Below are positions 60,998 to 64,000 of a stretch of DNA of 64,000 nucleotides, piece by piece. Source of the DNA: Janibacter sp. CX7. GTDB lineage: Bacteria > Actinomycetota > Actinomycetes > Actinomycetales > Dermatophilaceae. The DNA lies in contig NZ_CP101464.1 in the NCBI RefSeq assembly GCF_024362365.1, positions 3,162,001 through 3,226,000 of the forward strand, written 5' to 3'. The notes beneath the pieces were generated by a model. The model was not told where the DNA came from, made no database searches, and saw only the letters and a list, made by a program, of their open reading frames with translations. Position numbers and translations under genes: made by a program. The stretch's first letter is position 1; each line of letters opens with the position of its first letter.

Positions 60998-61037
60998 TGA
61001 GAGGGGCCCCGCGTTCAACACCGCGGGGCCCCTCTCA
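60998..61037. terminator. Bidirectional terminator between trxA and parB
   Basis: Exact 16-base arms TGAGAGGGGCCCCGCG (60998-61013) and CGCGGGGCCCCTCTCA (61022-61037) around an eight-base loop, between convergent stops. Confidence 0.8.
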
Positions 61038-61060
61038 CGTCTGTCCGGTCGGGGGCCCGG

Positions 61061-62179
61061 TCAGCCCTCGACCTCCTCGGCGTCCACGCCCATCTGGCCG
61101 AGGACCCGGTGCAGGTCCTCCATCGAGGCGAACTCGATCGTCATCCGGCCCTTGCGCTGGCCGAGGTTGATCTTCACCCGCGTGTCGAGGCGATCGCTCA
61201 CCCGACCGGCCAGGTCGTCCAGCTGCGGGTGGTGACGGCCGGCCCGGGGGGCGGAGCGCTTCTCCTTCTCCGGTGCCATGCCCAGCGCGACGATCTCCTC
61301 GACCGTGCGCACCGACAGGCCTTCGGCGACGATCCGCTGGGCGAGCCGCTCCATCTGCTCACCGTCGTCGAGCGTGAGCAGGGCGCGGGCGTGCCCGGCA
61401 CTGAGCACCCCGGCCGCGACGCGTCGAGCCACCATTGGGGGCAGGCGCAGCAGGCGCAGCGTGTTGGAGATCTGCGGCCGAGAGCGACCGATGCGTCCGG
61501 CGAGCTCCTCCTTGGAGCAGCCGAAGTCGTCCAGCAGCTGCTGGTAGGCCGCCGCCTCCTCGAGCGGGTTGAGGTTGCTGCGGTGGAGGTTCTCGAGGAG
61601 GGCGTCCCGCAGGAGGTCGTCGTCCTCCGTCGCCTTGACGATCGCGGGCACGGTCGCTCGCTGCGCCTGGCGACTTGCCCGCCAGCGACGCTCACCCATG
61701 ATGAGCTCGAAGTCGACGCCTTCCTCACCGTCGCTGACGCGGCGCACGACGATGGGCTGGAGCACGCCGATCTCGCTGATCGAGTGCACGAGCTCGGCCA
61801 TGTCGTCCTCGTCGAAGACGGTTCGCGGCTGGCGGGGGTTGGGGCGGATCGCGTCGACCGGCACCTCCGCATAGGTCGCCCCAGGCACCGGGGCGAGGCC
61901 GTCGGCCGGTGCGTCCCCGTCGGCCCGGGGGGTCTCGGTTGGCGCCACGCTCGCGGCACCGCTACCGCCCACGGCCTCGTGCTCCGCGGGCACCGGGGTC
62001 GCCGGCGCCTCTGCGGTGGCCTCGGCGATCTTCCCCGCCACGGTGTTGGGCAGGGCCGCGGGACGCTCCTGGTCGCGGAAGAAGACGTCAACCGGCCGCT
62101 CCGTCGACCGTCCGGCGGCACCGGCGTCCGGGATCAGGGCACCGAGCCCTCGTCCCAGGCCACGTCGCTTCTCACTCAT
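61061..62179 (-). CDS. parB: Chromosome partitioning protein ParB
   Basis: 372 residues. The N-terminal CTP-binding domain has IRPNPRQPR and GERRWRAS; the HTH ([25 protein letters not shown]) follows; a variable linker and C-terminal dimer domain ([19 protein letters not shown]) end it. It binds parS, spreads as a CTP-driven clamp, and organises origins for segregation. Two parS sites lie 1.4 kb upstream. ATG overlaps the parA stop (ATGA). Confidence 0.97.
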   Translation of the reverse strand: MSEKRRGLGRGLGALIPDAGAAGRSTERPVDVFFRDQERPAALPNTVAGKIAEATAEAPATPVPAEHEAVGGSGAASVAPTETPRADGDAPADGLAPVPGATYAEVPVDAIRPNPRQPRTVFDEDDMAELVHSISEIGVLQPIVVRRVSDGEEGVDFELIMGERRWRASRQAQRATVPAIVKATEDDDLLRDALLENLHRSNLNPLEEAAAYQQLLDDFGCSKEELAGRIGRSRPQISNTLRLLRLPPMVARRVAAGVLSAGHARALLTLDDGEQMERLAQRIVAEGLSVRTVEEIVALGMAPEKEKRSAPRAGRHHPQLDDLAGRVSDRLDTRVKINLGQRKGRMTIEFASMEDLHRVLGQMGVDAEEVEG

Positions 62180-63342
62180 GCGTTGTCCTTCTGCTCTGCG
62201 CCGCGGTGGGCGATCTCGGTGGCCGCGTCGGTGTAGGACCGGGCGCCCGTGCTCTGGGGGTCGTAGGTGATGACGGTCTGACCGTGGCTCGGCGCCTCCG
62301 AGACCCGGACCGATCGGGGCACGGTCGACGTGAGCACCTGGTCGGGGAAGTGCTCACGCACCTCCTGCGCCACCTGCGAGGAGAGTCGGGTGCGTCCGTC
62401 GTACATCGTGAGCAGGATCGTCGACACGTGCAGGTCGGCGTTGAGGTGCGTGCGGATGAGGTCGATGTTCTTCAGCAGCTGGCTCAGACCCTCGAGGGCG
62501 TAGTACTCGCACTGGATGGGGATGAGCACCTCGCGGGCAGCGACGAAGGCGTTGACCGTGAGCAGGCCCAGGCTGGGCGGGCAGTCGATGAGGACGTAGT
62601 CGATGGGCTCCTCGCCTGCGCTCGCGCGCTCGGCGAACCACGCAGCGAGGGCCTTCGTCAGCCGGCTCTCACGGGCCACGAGCGAGACGAGCTCGATCTC
62701 GGCCCCGGCGAGGTCGATCGTGGCCGGGACGCACCAGAGGTTGTCGACGTCGGGGCACGGCTGCATCGCCTCGCTGATGGGCATCCCGTCGACGAGGACG
62801 TCGTAGATGCTTGGCACCTCGGCGTGGTGCTCGATGTTCAGAGCCGTGCTCGCATTGCCCTGGGGGTCGGTGTCGATGAGGAGGACGCGCAGGCCCGCAT
62901 CGGCCAAGGCGGCGGCGATGTTGACCGCCGTGGTCGTCTTGCCGACGCCACCCTTCTGGTTGGACACCGTGATGATCCGCGGCCGGCCCGGTCGGGGCAG
63001 CCGCGCGGCCGCGGGGCGGGCAGCCTTCGTGTCGGCCGGGGCCGACATCGGTGGCGTGGGGTCGGATGCAGCGGCGACATCGGGCGCCGTGTGCTCGGGG
63101 GCGATCTCGGGCACAGGGGCCTCCACGTCGTCTGAAATGCTCTGCTCCGGCCGCTCCGGTTGGCTCGTCTCAGGCTCGGCGGTCGGGACCGCGGACCCGT
63201 CCACAGCGACTTGGTCGGTCGGGCTGTCCCGCCCGGATCCGAGGTCTCGGGCCACCCCCATCCACCCGATCGGCGCGGTCTCGGTGGGTCCGGCGAGTGC
63301 CGGCCACCCGAGGCCAGGGGTGGCGGTGCGTGGTGTGGTCAC
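62176..63342 (-). CDS. parA: Chromosome partitioning ATPase ParA (Soj), with N-terminal extension
   Basis: 388 residues. The ATPase core begins near residue 118 with [19 protein letters not shown] (deviant Walker A), then [24 protein letters not shown], and [15 protein letters not shown]. The first 117 residues are Pro/Glu/Ala-rich and disordered, as in other actinobacterial ParA proteins. GTG at 63342 lies nine bases after GAGGAGGA and is preferred to starts further up, which pass through the intergenic promoter region. Works with ParB on parS. Confidence 0.93.
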   Translation of the reverse strand: MTTPRTATPGLGWPALAGPTETAPIGWMGVARDLGSGRDSPTDQVAVDGSAVPTAEPETSQPERPEQSISDDVEAPVPEIAPEHTAPDVAAASDPTPPMSAPADTKAARPAAARLPRPGRPRIITVSNQKGGVGKTTTAVNIAAALADAGLRVLLIDTDPQGNASTALNIEHHAEVPSIYDVLVDGMPISEAMQPCPDVDNLWCVPATIDLAGAEIELVSLVARESRLTKALAAWFAERASAGEEPIDYVLIDCPPSLGLLTVNAFVAAREVLIPIQCEYYALEGLSQLLKNIDLIRTHLNADLHVSTILLTMYDGRTRLSSQVAQEVREHFPDQVLTSTVPRSVRVSEAPSHGQTVITYDPQSTGARSYTDAATEIAHRGAEQKDNA

Positions 63343-63524
63343 CGAGACATTCCTCCTCAGGGGACTGCGAGCCCAGCCATACAACCCCAGTCCGGGCCGA
63401 CACGCCAAACGGAGCCGCGCTTGTGGACAACTCGGGTCAAAACCGGGGGTTTTCCACCAGATCGCCGTGGTTCTCCACAGCTTCGGTGGACAACTCACCG
63501 TCGCACTACCGACGCGCTCGGGCG

Positions 63525-63540
63525 CGTTTCACGTGAAACG
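63525..63540. other. parS: parS site 1
   Basis: A perfect 16-base palindrome CGTTTCACGTGAAACG, equal to the bacterial parS consensus core GTTTCACGTGAAAC. It lies between parA and rsmG, where ParB is expected to load. Confidence 0.93.
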
Positions 63541-63604
63541 GGAGCTTGGGTAGTGGTCCGCGGAAGGGCTGGGCGGCAATCCTTTCGCTCGCCCGGGGTG
63601 CGGA

Positions 63605-63620
63605 CGTTTCACGTGAAACG
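63605..63620. other. parS: parS site 2
   Basis: An identical 16-base palindrome, 80 bases from site 1 (start to start), immediately downstream of the rsmG stop. Confidence 0.93.
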
Positions 63621-63623
63621 CTG

Positions 63624-64000
63624 TCAGGTAGAGCGCGTGCCCACGGTGCAGTCCACCGTCAGCGTCGGCTCGTCCAGCACCCCATGCCCGTGCTCGGAGA
63701 TCGCGGTCTCGGACACCCTCAGCTTCCGCAACGCCTTCGTGGCCGCGGCGACCTCCTGCTCGGCCGAGCGGCCCTTCATCGCCACGAGCTGCCCGCCCGG
63801 CTCGACCATCGGGCAGCACCACCGGGCGAGCTTGTCGAGAGCGGCCACGGCGCGGGCCGTGACGAAGGGGGCCGACAGGTGGCCGTGGAACTCCTCGGCG
63901 CGACCACGGTGGACGGTGGCGTTGTCGAGGTCGATCACGCGCACCGCCTCGGCCAGCCAGTCGGTGCGCCGCTGCATCGGCTCGACCAGGTGGATGTCGA
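63624..64000 (-). CDS. rsmG: 16S rRNA (guanine-527 N7) methyltransferase, 5' part outside the window
   Basis: Only the C-terminal 125 codons are present (frame open to base 64000). Reads HLVEPMQRRTDWLAEAV, VTARAVAALDKLARWCCPMVEPGGQLVAMKGR, matching RsmG, which methylates G527 of 16S rRNA using S-adenosylmethionine. Together with parA/parB it marks the gidB-parAB block near oriC. Confidence 0.9.
   Translation of the reverse strand, partial: DIHLVEPMQRRTDWLAEAVRVIDLDNATVHRGRAEEFHGHLSAPFVTARAVAALDKLARWCCPMVEPGGQLVAMKGRSAEQEVAAATKALRKLRVSETAISEHGHGVLDEPTLTVDCTVGTRST

Noticed and set aside
60957..61060. Missing cwlM between trxA and parB as a deletion
   Set aside because: The gap holds a neat terminator and no remnant; absence here may be normal for this lineage, and I cannot check.
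1..64000. CGAAGGG motif as Chi or KOPS
   Set aside because: Counts are nearly equal on both strands (33 to 27) although the whole window is replicated in one direction.

Overview
The window is very GC-rich (roughly 70% or more by eye). It reads as the left ori-proximal flank of an actinobacterial chromosome. parA/parB, two perfect parS palindromes and a truncated rsmG at the right edge place oriC just beyond base 64000. Protein style (DEPPF-tailed SSB, ssb-rpsR-rplI set, DUF6049-MurJ-pseudokinase-SigM block, TB7.3-like carrier, SigH/SigR-type thioredoxin promoter) fits a Micrococcales/Intrasporangiaceae-like genome; the genus is inference.

Layout. 0-6.7 kb: miscellaneous metabolism (FAD oxidoreductase, HelD-like helicase, lipase-like hydrolase, unknown protein, methylmalonate-semialdehyde dehydrogenase). 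6.8-11.9 kb: translationally coupled MoxR-DUF58-VWA operon. 11.9-19.1 kb: secreted amidohydrolase with discoidin domain, MATE exporter, unknown protein, DUF3352 membrane protein, lipoprotein plus OmpA-like protein. 19.2-26.8 kb: conserved backbone rplI-rpsR-ssb-rpsF, GT87-like membrane protein, ponA, padR-ino1. 26.9-28.4 kb: P450 and biotinyl carrier. 28.4-48.9 kb: a large type VII secretion-like island. It has two WXG100 proteins, an EssC-like FHA/FtsK ATPase, a PFNA-like signalling set (Ser/Thr kinase, PP2C, FHA proteins, MoxR, DUF58, transglutaminase-like protein) and a WXG100-fused candidate effector. 48.9-64 kb: backbone pcnA, lipase, NUDIX, DUF6049, murJ, pseudokinase, sigM, anti-sigma, trxB, trxA, parB, parA, rsmG.

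How it fits together. Five promoters, all on the minus strand, share one architecture: a 14-bp dyad GGGGAG-N2-CTCCCC placed 24-25 nt upstream of a TAnnnT -10 box. They drive the MoxR-VWA operon, the DUF3352 gene, the lipoprotein-OmpA operon, the WXG100 pair and the 13-gene effector/kinase/EssC operon. This suggests one undescribed envelope/secretion regulon spread over 37 kb. A FHA plus winged-helix-like protein inside the island is a possible regulator (inference only).

A second genome-scale signal is the short motif CGAAGGGRG. Its 7-base core CGAAGGG occurs about 60 times (both strands, no strand bias). It often forms inverted pairs in terminator hairpins, the way DNA-uptake sequences do in other bacteria. 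No tRNA, rRNA, CRISPR array or insertion sequence was seen. Apart from the listed regulatory sites, no stretch over 300 bases lacks a gene.
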